Shown piece by piece: positions 52,401 through 60,485 of a stretch of DNA of 64,000 bases. The position numbers and the translations under genes were made by a program. Location of the stretch: NCBI GenBank assembly GCA_015350385.1, contig WNKI01000004.1, positions 902,174-966,173 of the forward strand, in the 5' to 3' direction. The stretch comes from Aculops lycopersici. Lineage: Eukaryota > Arthropoda > Arachnida > Trombidiformes > Eriophyidae. The notes under the pieces are model-generated. The model was not told the DNA's origin. It ran no database searches and saw only the letters and a program-made list of their open reading frames with translations. The stretch's first letter is position 1. The number at the start of each line of letters is the position of its first letter.

Positions 52401-54118
52401 AATGCCTCGCCTCTGGGCGGTTGTGCAACAAGCGGCTCTGTGCCATTTGGCTTGCTTCCGGTGGCGCGTTTAACTCTTTTGCCACCTCGACGATCAGACA
52501 ATTTAGATGACGTTAGCGACGACGATGTCAAGTCGGCAACTCGCTGCGAGTTACTAGCTAAAAATGAGCCCAATCTACTTGCCGGCACCAAGTGGACAGC
52601 AAACGAGCTGGTCACCTGCAACAAATCGGCAATGTCCTCCACATTTTGATCCTTATTGCTACCGCTACCATTGCCATTTCCATCACCAGAGGCAACATCA
52701 CGTTTTGGTCTACTTTTGCCATTGGCCGACATTTGCAACAACGTCATCCCAAGCTGACCTGCACTTCCAACCAAGCGGCCGTCGCTGAATTGTTGCACTT
52801 GTTGCACCTGAACTTGCATTTGCTCGATATCAGGTGAAAAGGCGCGACTGCTCAGTTGAATGACACTTGTTGAGTTGATGCTACGCACAACCGATAGGCC
52901 ACCGTCTCCCAGGTGACCATTGTGCGTACCATTAACCATGGTAGTGGTTGTGTTGGAATCGTCGCCACCTGTTGGTGTTGTTGTTGCGCCAACCACTATT
53001 GCCAATGCCCTGACCAACTGTTGCTGCTCATGGTCGCGAGCCGAATCAATTGAGTCAATTGTATACTTTGTTTTATGTTTCCCGATTGGACTCATTTCGT
53101 TTGTTTGCGTTTTGCTCCGATCCAAGTTTGTGGTGAATAGATCGCTCAAGTGGCGCTTGAAATTCTTGATACTTGAATCCGTTTCCTCGCTACTAAATCT
53201 AATCTCAATAATTCGACCCAATTTAGATTGAACAAACACAAAGGGCAACTTGAGAAGCTTATCGTAGCTGTTGAGCGAATCCTTTTTTCCCTTTGTTTGA
53301 CTGCCTGAAATTTCTCTCCTACTTCTCCTTGTCTTTGCCTTTGGATCGTCGAAGAAAGAAATGCTATCCTCGTCGTCGTCGTCGTCTCCATTTCCTCCTT
53401 TATTTGGGTCGTCAGATCCATCGAAGACGTAGGAGAAACCGACGACCGGGTCTGTGCTGGCACCAATGTAATACTCGGGTTGGAGGTCCTCAAAAACAGA
53501 CTCGTCAAGCGGAATTCCGTTGCCAAAAGGATTCTTCGATTTACCTGAAGATTTACACTGGTGATTAATATCTAGTCCACTCTCCTGGAAGGCTTGATCC
53601 CTTGAAATGGTTGTCTTCTCGCTAGTGAATATGTTGACGAAGAAATCCTTTACTGAGCCCCAGGTTTTGTTGAACCAACTGGAAACGGAGCGCTTAACCC
53701 GAACCAATTGCTCGCCAACCTCCTCGAAAACTGGCTCGGCAACTAGCTGCTGTTCATTGTTGCTCCGACCGTCTCGTCGCAAATTTTTCCCCTGCTTTCC
53801 GGAAGTTTCCCTATTGTTATTTTGTCTTGAATCTTGTGGCTCACCGAAAGCTGGAGTTAAACTCAGAATCTCAGCCATATACTTGAGCGTATTATTTGTC
53901 GGCGATTCCATGCACCTAATTCGCATTGTGGCCCTAAGTTGCACCTGTTGCCTCGCCGAGCCCCAAACTTTTGTGGAACTCTCATAGTTGAAGTGACGCT
54001 GTTCGCCTGGTTCGCAATTAAGTTGCTCATTTTGATTAGAACTTGAGTTTGCTCTTGTTGTTGCTAGATAAAAAAATATAAATATTGAGACTACAAATTT
54101 TGCATAAATATTCGGCAT
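49451..54118 (-). CDS. Large lipid transfer protein (vitellogenin-N domain), divergent
   Basis: 1,555 residues in one exon. Signal peptide at about 1-23. The vitellogenin/MTP-type N-terminal domain shows as FNYESSTKVWGSARQQVQLRATMRI, and further on as LPFVFVQSKLGRIIEIRFSSEE then IKNFKRHLSDLFTTNLDRSKT with GKHKTKYTID, the usual beta-barrel landmarks. A helical region follows (about 650-1150). The C-terminal 350 residues form a Cys-containing segment (LYMPLFDFNLWLVKVSVGIRLQAEMGFF; MNVTFSSWFQLWDNDCHYW). Several dibasic sites (LVRVKRS, KTRRSRRE, RPKRD, GSRRRSRR) would allow furin-type processing. Low-complexity inserts break up the domain. Secretion and lipid binding are inferred. It could be a vitellogenin-like, MTP-like or clotting-type member; I cannot decide. 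Confidence 0.65.
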   Translation of the reverse strand: MPNIYAKFVVSIFIFFYLATTRANSSSNQNEQLNCEPGEQRHFNYESSTKVWGSARQQVQLRATMRIRCMESPTNNTLKYMAEILSLTPAFGEPQDSRQNNNRETSGKQGKNLRRDGRSNNEQQLVAEPVFEEVGEQLVRVKRSVSSWFNKTWGSVKDFFVNIFTSEKTTISRDQAFQESGLDINHQCKSSGKSKNPFGNGIPLDESVFEDLQPEYYIGASTDPVVGFSYVFDGSDDPNKGGNGDDDDDEDSISFFDDPKAKTRRSRREISGSQTKGKKDSLNSYDKLLKLPFVFVQSKLGRIIEIRFSSEETDSSIKNFKRHLSDLFTTNLDRSKTQTNEMSPIGKHKTKYTIDSIDSARDHEQQQLVRALAIVVGATTTPTGGDDSNTTTTMVNGTHNGHLGDGGLSVVRSINSTSVIQLSSRAFSPDIEQMQVQVQQVQQFSDGRLVGSAGQLGMTLLQMSANGKSRPKRDVASGDGNGNGSGSNKDQNVEDIADLLQVTSSFAVHLVPASRLGSFLASNSQRVADLTSSSLTSSKLSDRRGGKRVKRATGSKPNGTEPLVAQPPRGEALERTMKELRQLERKLDFTTSSLVSESGGYQEGQLQRLELLKDQIQMRLNEESIRNRLKRMAMSASVLAGDSDQQRQQHPDLQRNSAASQQVAAATPSNDLGLGLTQLVLGNGITTKRKGPVYLTINEAIELEAKLDEAKEDASISRLLLDTIRMDKLKQHCKTSIASQEEIRGQSRLELRHPFNIDDLPSSMSESNKLLLASSGKFLAKNRRKLDQCQRILELMLRVGERRAADLVVELIDDCNERLLAGSKNEELGFGPTSRYYRELRQQFIELLAHMSKPSDSLLDKLMLRLSYLKSVDPLATSNAKRSRAREESEFVYVSTRDSNSNLDGKYNKSLLFQEDYYNNNDGAGSLVMTITTLASKSSIRSNKRGEIIDKLLHALKQTTCSLFNGPDLDILESMGNFRDLQEEVVGKVLHLTRKCRHQDTYLVACVHGLQGQLSSPLVQKFYFELVKSSNSSCLLKSEIVLSLIESITADELKAATSGTGEMTKTKQWPLVGMNKLDDLLLETTAAKNAASPDYRCLKQLVVHYMNLKHHQQPPDSEPATSRGMTRRSNGVGSRRRSRRAVVNENSFWDEASCKRWIVGEPSTGNSSLSASPSNALDSSGTLTDLVDEIDDNSIMSAITNFYLQQRNNSTSRTTKQQVSTHRARNMNLLESDSTGGNGTSSSQWSNNSTRKRHKCVASKSFGPKNAQATLKAEIVNDLVGSRDENKFLARFRLATNFLGNRIDVGRMYLWHQRQVTRAHANILGKSLWDTSHTCQDKAPGNFLYMPLFDFNLWLVKVSVGIRLQAEMGFFSNCQPIGPPESQGGGTSGAKSSSSGRWSYRSDKIMAQPDDVVVAPVGGQAPPTTIDELELYPTISLKASGEASAKFVVARAGMSLASQYGYQGNIRVSRQPDSCMSVSSAHQPMNVTFSSWFQLWDNDCHYWGSRNRAEPAATKWKITARKPNIWIADECLRNPNSSEKRSPQSISGGLGPPAT

Positions 54119-54758
54119 CTTGCTGCTGCTGCTGCAAATTCTGTTGATGTCGCTGTATTTTTGCTCTTAGCTACAGGTATACATCCAAGATTCTCGCTTT
54201 GCATCATCTTGCGTGGCGCTCAAGTCAACTCTTGCTTTCCAAAGAAATTCTCCTCACACATACACACATCGTTCGGAAGAGGAATTTTATGACCGTCCAA
54301 TCTAAACTGTGACGCATACTGCACTATTCCAATGGATTCCCGCCGCCTTATCAGATTCCTGTCGCAAAATTTCAGCTCCCACTTCTACTAGACAGGCATC
54401 AATGGTCAGGTGAGTTTGCGCACTGGGCGAATGTTCGAGTTAGATATTGAGGCAACAGGTGGGAGGGGAAGCAATCACTCGATTGCAGTATGCTGCACCT
54501 ATTGTCGATGTTACACTAGAAAATGCTCTTTCATTGTTGCATTATTACAATGTTGCTTCTCTTCACACTCGAACGATTCTGTTGCTACTATTATTGGTCG
54601 GTATTGTTGCTGGTGTTGTTGCTACTTTACAAAATAGAAACAAGTTTTCACGAAATTACATGTATTATTGTTGCTCTCGTGTGAATGATTTTTATTAGAT
54701 TTTGTGCAATTTATTGTGATTGTGTAGTTGTTGTCATCTACTTCATTGATTCTCATCT
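54119..54758. other. Spacer between LLTP-like gene 5' end and cyclin B 3' end
   Basis: No gene seen. One CAACAGGTG at 54453-54461; the rest is TTG-rich. Confidence 0.5.
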
Positions 54759-56048
54759 TCATGCGGCCACCTGTTTCATTAGCTCGTCCAATTTGCTCGA
54801 CTTCAACTCGGGCCAGTTAACCAAATCCTTAGAGTGCTTCTTATAACTGGTGAATGAGGTCGGATTGCGTTGAGCTCGCTTCCAAATCTTGCACAGAACA
54901 CCCGCCGGCTCGCAAAGTTGCTCGCAAGTGTAGCGAGTGTAATGGGCCAAAGTTGGCGTCCATCTTTCCTCCATCCTCGCCTGTGTGGTCATCAGTTGCC
55001 TGCTTGCCACTCTTCTGGTTAGATAACCATCGTCTTGGGGTGATGTTGTGCTACTGCTAGTGTTGTTGCCATTTCGGTCCGTGATGTTGATTGAGACAAA
55101 GAGTGCTGCTGCGGCAAGCATTGAGGGTGGCCAATGGCAGGTTTCGTACTCGCACAGACTAAGTTCCATTAAAAACTTTGCTATTGAATGTATCTTCAGA
55201 TCGCTATGCGCAGCTCGCGAAAAGCGACGTAGGAAAGCAGGCGGAATGGGGCGGCCCAAGTTATAATTTAAAGTATCGAGCATCTCAATTTCGATTCGCA
55301 TTATATCGGCCTTATTGTAGGCGTTTTGCGTTAAATAAAGTAGATCGCCTACATCAGGTGGATAGATTTCCTCATACTTGCTGGCAATAAGCGTTGCACC
55401 AACGGCCACCAGTTGTACCTGTTGCTGTTGCTTGACAGTAATGCGATTAAAGTAACGATCCATCACTGCAATTGTCATGTATAGGGTTTCAGGTAATAAC
55501 TTTAGGGTGGATTGAATGTCGATGCACCAGTTAACCAGGCGTTGGCGCACCTTGGGAGTTAAAATTTTCTGATCTTTTAGGTAATCTTTATCAATACTCT
55601 GCTTTAGCTCCAAGTCGAACATGTAATCATATATGTCGGCGGCAACTTCGCAAACTTGAAAGACGGCGTCACGCCCAGTAGGTTTGTCGATATCCTCTAT
55701 CTTGGGTGGCTCTACAGGTTGTTTCTTCTTAATTTCAACTGACTTCTTTGCCAGTGGCTCATCCTTTGAATCCAATTTTTGTTGTTGAAGCAACTTTCCT
55801 GCAGATGGTTTCTTTAGAAGAGGTTCCATCTTAAGCCTCGGGATTCGACTTAACCGATATGGTGGCCCAGCATTCTCGCCAACACCCTGATCTCCACCGA
55901 GGAGGTCGTGAAATTTTGAGGGCTTTAGGCTGGGCGGCTGAGGGGTGGGAGCGGATTTGAGATTTTGATCCAGGTAGACATTTGCGTTATTATTTGCATT
56001 GTTGGCGACATTTGTCAAATTTAAAGCGTTCTTATTGTAGCGCAACAT
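54759..56048 (-). CDS. CycB: G2/mitotic-specific cyclin B
   Basis: 429 residues, one exon. The N-terminal cyclin fold (about 150-285) carries DIYDYMFDLE, LPETLYMTIAVMDRYF and the B-type LVAVGATLIASKYEEIYPP. The C-terminal fold follows (LGRPIPPAFLRRFSRAAHSD to about 410). It activates CDK1 for entry into mitosis. The hydrophobic-patch region, MRAIL in most cyclins, reads VRQRL. The N terminus has no textbook RxxL destruction box; KNALNLTN at 6-13 is the nearest candidate. The protein is Asn/Lys-rich before the cyclin fold. A neighbouring CKS gene is divergently placed. Confidence 0.92.
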   Translation of the reverse strand: MLRYNKNALNLTNVANNANNNANVYLDQNLKSAPTPQPPSLKPSKFHDLLGGDQGVGENAGPPYRLSRIPRLKMEPLLKKPSAGKLLQQQKLDSKDEPLAKKSVEIKKKQPVEPPKIEDIDKPTGRDAVFQVCEVAADIYDYMFDLELKQSIDKDYLKDQKILTPKVRQRLVNWCIDIQSTLKLLPETLYMTIAVMDRYFNRITVKQQQQVQLVAVGATLIASKYEEIYPPDVGDLLYLTQNAYNKADIMRIEIEMLDTLNYNLGRPIPPAFLRRFSRAAHSDLKIHSIAKFLMELSLCEYETCHWPPSMLAAAALFVSINITDRNGNNTSSSTTSPQDDGYLTRRVASRQLMTTQARMEERWTPTLAHYTRYTCEQLCEPAGVLCKIWKRAQRNPTSFTSYKKHSKDLVNWPELKSSKLDELMKQVAA

Positions 56049-56642
56049 CTTGATATTAGTTGTTAGTCTCTATAGATTGATTTAATAAGAACGAAATGTA
56101 TAGAAAAGTGAATTAGAATAAAGAAGATTGGTTGGTTGGTAATAAATAAAATTAGTTTCCTTGTGGTCAGGTTAAAATCTCGACGCCAACTGTCGACCGG
56201 TAGACGCCTCAATGTGTTTCTATGCGATGAACCAGCGCTGCTAGTGGCACCAGAGGAAACAACACTCAACACGAACGTTAGAGAGAGATGGAAAGTAACC
56301 GGTGAAATTGGCGCGCAACACAACCAGCAACGTGTTGAGTTACCGCTGCTTGGTTGGCTGTTCTTTGTGCGGTTCTTTAACCGCCTGCCTCGCTACTGTG
56401 GAAATGGCATTGCATTCTGCATGAGAAGAGAGAGAAAAAGAGACAGGGAAAATACGTGTGTTGTGCTCATGTTGTTGGCGACGATTCAATAACAACAACA
56501 ACAACCACTACCACCAAATTGATCTCCCATTCCATATTTTATATAACGGGTAAAATAAAAACCCCAAAAATTTTATCACGGGTCCAATAAAGCCCAAATT
56601 TTAACTCTAAAAAATTACATCTAATCCAATCTTCTATTCAAG
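56049..56642. promoter_or_regulatory. Shared divergent promoter region of cyclin B and CKS
   Basis: 594 bp between two ATGs facing away from each other. It contains an E2F-like TTGGCGCGC (56308-56316), an inverted CCAAT box ATTGG (56127-56131, on the cyclin B side) and a TATATAA (56540-56546) about 100 bp before the CKS ATG. These elements are typical of cell-cycle promoters, but they were picked out by eye. Confidence 0.5.
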
Positions 56643-56921
56643 ATGCCAAACAAACAAATCTCATACTCAGACAAATACTACGACGACAAGTACGAGTATC
56701 GCCATGTTGTCATTCCCCAGGAGATTGTCAAGCTTGTACCCAAGAATAGGCTCATGTCCGAGGACGAGTGGCGAGCTTTGGGTGTCCAGCAATCACATGG
56801 TTGGATCCACTATATGATTCACGAACCCGAACCCCATGTTTTGCTCTTTAGACGTCCACATCAAGGAAAGCCACCATCGCAGGAGGAACAGTTCAAAATG
56901 GAGGAGGAACTTTGCGCTTAA
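56643..56921 (+). CDS. Cks: Cyclin-dependent kinase regulatory subunit (CKS)
   Basis: 92 residues. The fold is complete: YSDKYYDDKYEYRHVVIPQEIVKLVPK, LMSEDEWRALGVQQSHGWIHYMIHEPEPHVLLFRRP. The HEPEPHVLLFRRP hinge that mediates strand exchange, and the phosphate-binding basic residues, are present. CKS docks on CDK1 and increases multisite phosphorylation. A short acidic tail (KMEEELCA) extends beyond the fold. Confidence 0.97.
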   Translation: MPNKQISYSDKYYDDKYEYRHVVIPQEIVKLVPKNRLMSEDEWRALGVQQSHGWIHYMIHEPEPHVLLFRRPHQGKPPSQEEQFKMEEELCA

Positions 56922-57107
56922 GGATATGATATTGGATTATTACTAGAAGATTTATTTCTGTATACTCTCTGTATATAACTAACTCACTAGCTCGCTCCAC
57001 CTTAGCGATTGCTTGCTCGTTCCTCCAATGTATAAAGAAATATGATGTCTGTCTGCAAATGAATTGCAGTTTGGTTCAAAACACAAACAATATTAAACTG
57101 ATAGTGA

Positions 57108-57641
57108 TCAAATAAAGTTTGCATAGTAATTCTTTGTAAAATCAACCATAATATCTTGAGTGCATTCAGGTAGCTCGCTGCTAATGAGACCAGGTGACCC
57201 GCTGACCATTGAGAAGCAGGGCACTATGGTTCCAGGAGGTAGGACGGTGTTGTCGGCGATGGCGCAACAATTCTTCAATATGGAATGGCGGCCAATGACG
57301 CAATTCTTACCGATGTGAACATAATTGCCAACTGAAGAGGCATTAATGACCGAGTCTTCGCCGATAAAAACATGATCCCCAATTTGCATTCCGAAGAAGG
57401 CATATCCCTTGGGGTATCTCTTGAATGGAGGTCTAATGATGGCTCGACTGCTGATCACGCAATGCCTGCCTATCTTAACACTGGCTAGATCGCCTCTAAT
57501 AACACAGTCTGATTGAATAATTGTCTTGCCATTTAGCATGATGTTCTGAGATCCACACAACACCGACTGGCGACACACTTTGTTTCCCGAGCCGGTGACA
57601 ATGTAGTGAGCCGGATTGTAGTAGACAACCGGCGGGTCCAT
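57108..57641 (-). CDS. DCTN5: Dynactin subunit 5 (p25)
   Basis: 177 residues, against 182 in human. Left-handed beta-helix hexapeptide repeats are evident (IIQSDCVIRGDLASVKIGRHCVI; IGDHVFIGEDSVINASSVGNYVHIGKNCVIG), with KVCRQSVLCGSQNIMLNGKT at the N terminus and GSPGLISSELPECTQDIMVDFTKNYY at the C terminus. p25 sits at the pointed end of the dynactin Arp1 filament and links it to early endosome cargo. Intronless. Confidence 0.96.
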   Translation of the reverse strand: MDPPVVYYNPAHYIVTGSGNKVCRQSVLCGSQNIMLNGKTIIQSDCVIRGDLASVKIGRHCVISSRAIIRPPFKRYPKGYAFFGMQIGDHVFIGEDSVINASSVGNYVHIGKNCVIGRHSILKNCCAIADNTVLPPGTIVPCFSMVSGSPGLISSELPECTQDIMVDFTKNYYANFI

Positions 57642-57968
57642 ATTGTTTATGATCTAGTGAGTGTTGTGAAGTTTAGCCGGGAAATGGGGTTCCTGTTGGA
57701 GCAATGATGCGAGAGTTTGAGTTACGGCATGGATGATACGGATGATTTATCGAGATTATTATTATTAATATGTATTCTTGAATGATACATAGTGTTGAAT
57801 ATGATGACATGACAGCAATTGGAGTAGCATGCTTCCAGATTGGCTTTGCTGTTGTTGTTATTATTGTGGTTGTTGCTTTGTTTTGTTGCCATCGCGAGAG
57901 CACTGCAGTTTCCGCTCGCAACCGCCAGAGGGCCGCACAACAGCAATAGGATAAGCATACTACACCGA

Positions 57969-58004
57969 CATTTGCATTTGCATTTGCATTTGCATCTACA
58001 TCTA
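57969..58004. repeat. Tandem CATTTG x4 plus CATCTA x2
   Basis: Four CATTTG units then two CATCTA units, ending on the stop codon of the basic tail-anchored-like gene. Each junction creates ATTTGCAT, a POU octamer. Confidence 0.85.
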
Positions 58005-58862
58005 CTTGCCCAAATTCTCAATTCCCTGAATACCCTTGCTAATGCCATCCTCCACCTTCTTGGTCATCGAGCTTAATGCTGCCTTCACACCCGAACGCGA
58101 CGACCTAAAGAACCGGCCCTTTGAGTAGAAGAAAAAGGCTGAGGCGCCTGCAAGCAACATGATGGTTAGGAGACGTCGTCTGACTCGCCTGTTGCGTTTC
58201 AATCTTTGCCTCTCCAAAATCTCATACTCCTCATCCTCGATATCCGACTCCAAGTCGGCCTCGTAGCCAGTGATTGGCGCGGTCATGTTGAGTACACACT
58301 CTGGCATAAGCCTCTCGTACCAGGTCAGCTCCTGCTGGTGGTGGTGGCGACGAGGACCTGTTGACGAAACGCACCTTGTGGTTGTGGTTGAGCGTCTTGA
58401 TGACGAGCCATCGTTGCGTCCACTACTGCTTCTCTCAATGGTGGCCCTCACCTGCCTTGGCTCGCCACTGCCACTTCCGTTTCCGTTACGTTGATTCTGA
58501 TTCTCGTCCGCCGAGTTGAGCGACATGTTTTGGCGCGGACTTCCTTTGTCATCGTCGTCGCTAGCTGAACCTCTGTCGTCGTTGTCGTTGTCGTCGTCGT
58601 CCTCCTCATCCGACAACATTTGTTGCATCTTGTTTCTTCTCACAATTGGCGTTGGCCTTCTCATTCGTGACGACGAAGCCTTTGGCCGGGTGGTGGCAGC
58701 CGAGGACTCAATTGAAACTCGGCCAACGGTACGCCTACCCGAACCGGACGCCGACCTGCGGCTTGTCCTCAGGGCTGCAGTGCGACGTCTCACCGGCGAC
58801 TGGCTTCGGTTGCGACCACTCGATGGAGTCCTTGAACTAGACGATCTTCGACTACCTGACAT
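58002..58862 (-). CDS. Basic Arg/Ser-rich protein with C-terminal membrane segment, orphan
   Basis: About 286 residues from the ATG at 58862 (MSGSRRSSSS). The first 80 residues are Arg/Ser-rich and resemble an RS-type or DNA-binding tail. An acidic Asp/Glu block follows (about 88-110), then a conserved-looking TWYERLMPECVLNMTAPITG, an acidic helix (DLESDIEDEEYEILERQRLK), and one membrane segment (LLTIMLLAGASAFFFY, about 233-248). The C-terminal tail of about 40 residues is amphipathic. No signal peptide is seen, so the N terminus probably faces cytosol or nucleoplasm. The basic tail plus a single late membrane span recalls inner nuclear membrane proteins, but there is no LEM domain; function is unknown. 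Confidence 0.7.
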   Translation of the reverse strand: MSGSRRSSSSRTPSSGRNRSQSPVRRRTAALRTSRRSASGSGRRTVGRVSIESSAATTRPKASSSRMRRPTPIVRRNKMQQMLSDEEDDDDNDNDDRGSASDDDDKGSPRQNMSLNSADENQNQRNGNGSGSGEPRQVRATIERSSSGRNDGSSSRRSTTTTRCVSSTGPRRHHHQQELTWYERLMPECVLNMTAPITGYEADLESDIEDEEYEILERQRLKRNRRVRRRLLTIMLLAGASAFFFYSKGRFFRSSRSGVKAALSSMTKKVEDGISKGIQGIENLGK

Positions 58863-59374
58863 AATCTTCAATTATGTTGTTGAGTTTAGTATTTAGTATC
58901 AACTATGGTGCCACAGATAACATAAAGGCAAGGGGGTCAATGGTTAATTGATTTTGAAATGCGCAAACAGGTGCAGGTAGGGGAGTCTGTTGCGTGAGAC
59001 TATTATTATTATTATTATTATTTCTATTTCTATTTGAGCAGCAGCAAACGATTCTTCGTAGCAATAAGATATTGGTGTAAGTCACATAGCCACAATTGGT
59101 GAGGATCTCGAGCTCTAAGAGGAAAAAGAATCACAACGAGTATTTTCTCAAACAAGTAGAAAAAGAGGATAACAAAGCCAAACGATCTCAAAAAAAAATC
59201 CATCTACTTAATTTAATCATCTCTATGCGCGCGACGCCAGCACCTGTTGCTCCGCATCTCAGGGGGCGCCTCTCGATACGTCTTTTGCAATCTCCTTTAG
59301 ATTTCTCTGTGCTCCTCATACTATCGGTATTTGCACTTTGTACTGTCACTTGGTTTTACTCGATTCCTATCCTT
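58863..59374. other. Spacer with ATT microsatellite
   Basis: No gene seen. ATT run at 59001-59022. CACCTGTTG at 59241-59249. Confidence 0.5.
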
Positions 59375-60217
59375 TTAACGACGCCCCTTGCCGCCAACTG
59401 GGTGCTTGTCGTGCCATCCAAAACTACCCTTCTTACCTGTGTGGGCGCCCATCTTGAGCCAACCGTGAGCATAGTGTCCGTGATGGTGGTGATGTCCCGC
59501 GGCCGTGGCCATATCCGCCGAGCTCATGCGAACCTTGGCATTGGCAATATTGGAGCCGGCAGTGTCCTCGGAGTCTCCGTCAAAGTTGTCGGCCATGGAC
59601 TCAGCGCCAAATGGACCAATTGTAGCCGTACCCTCGCCATTCAACGACGATGATGATGATGATGATGAGCCACTTGATGGTTGGTAGTTGTTGTTAAATG
59701 AATGCTCAGCTCCAATGCCACTGGCACCAGAGGCGCTCATTTTTCCATTAAACAACGATGGCGACAATCCCATCGACGACGATGGTTGATCCGCCTCGTC
59801 GCCGTTACCATCCTCATTGTCGTCGTTGGCCGATCTCTCGTCGAGCGTATCGCTTGAGTCGCCGGTGAGATCGTTGAATTCCGGATCCACTGCGCCCATT
59901 TCGCTGGTGCCCACTTGGTCCAAATTAGCCTCCTCCTTTTGGCTTAAACCCGACGACGACGAGGGCGACGAAATTGACGATTGCTCATCTTGATCCTGGT
60001 CCTGGTTGTTGAATTGCTCTTGCTGCTGTTGTTGTTGTTGGCGTAGAAATTGTTGCTGTTGGTGGTAGTTGATGTTTCCGTTTCGGTTGTTATTGTAGCT
60101 GTTTTGCAAGTTGTGGTTTCCATTGCCGCCGCCGCCGCCTCCTCTAAGCGTAGCGGCCAATGAGAGACCAAAGGAGGAGCAAACCGCAACTAATAGAATC
60201 GCTGCAGTTGTGGTCAT
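59375..60217 (-). CDS. Secreted His-rich protein, SNIANAKV family, member 1
   Basis: 280 residues from the ATG at 60217, chosen because it opens directly into a signal peptide (MTTTAAILLVAVCSSFGLSLA). The first ATG (60265) would add 16 basic residues. Gly/Asn/Gln-rich and Asp/Ser-rich disordered stretches follow. The C-terminal 65 residues hold the block SNIANAKVRMSSADMATAAGHHHHH then GWLKMGAHTGKKGSFGWHDKHP. The same block occurs in the gene at 61976-62620. No family name is known to me. Metal binding by the His run and an extracellular-matrix or cuticle place are guesses. A TATA-like CTTATAAG lies at 60478-60485. Confidence 0.7.
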   Translation of the reverse strand: MTTTAAILLVAVCSSFGLSLAATLRGGGGGGNGNHNLQNSYNNNRNGNINYHQQQQFLRQQQQQQQEQFNNQDQDQDEQSSISSPSSSSGLSQKEEANLDQVGTSEMGAVDPEFNDLTGDSSDTLDERSANDDNEDGNGDEADQPSSSMGLSPSLFNGKMSASGASGIGAEHSFNNNYQPSSGSSSSSSSSLNGEGTATIGPFGAESMADNFDGDSEDTAGSNIANAKVRMSSADMATAAGHHHHHGHYAHGWLKMGAHTGKKGSFGWHDKHPVGGKGRR

Positions 60218-60477
60218 TCTCACTCTTCTTAAAGTAAAACTCAATTCTGACTTGATTATCCTCATGATGGATGTGTGTAAGTTTTACTCTTTTAAAATTG
60301 TTGAATTTAAATATTCCAAAGGCTTAAAATTTCGCAAGGTCCAGAGAGCGTGAAAATTCTTTGTCTTTCTTAAAATTAGTTCCTTCTATTTGCAAACTAC
60401 TCTCACTTTATATCTCTTACTTTCACTCGCTCTCTCTCTCTCTCTCAACTCTAATTCAACTCTCGTCTTGTCTCTCG

Positions 60478-60485
60478 CTTATAAG
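60478..60485 (-). promoter_or_regulatory. Candidate TATA box of His-rich gene 1
   Basis: CTTATAAG about 260 bp upstream of the 60217 ATG, followed by pyrimidine-rich leader DNA. Confidence 0.35.

Noticed and set aside
59096..59653. 185-codon plus-strand frame
   Set aside because: Its second half is antisense to His-rich gene 1; its first half has no recognisable feature.
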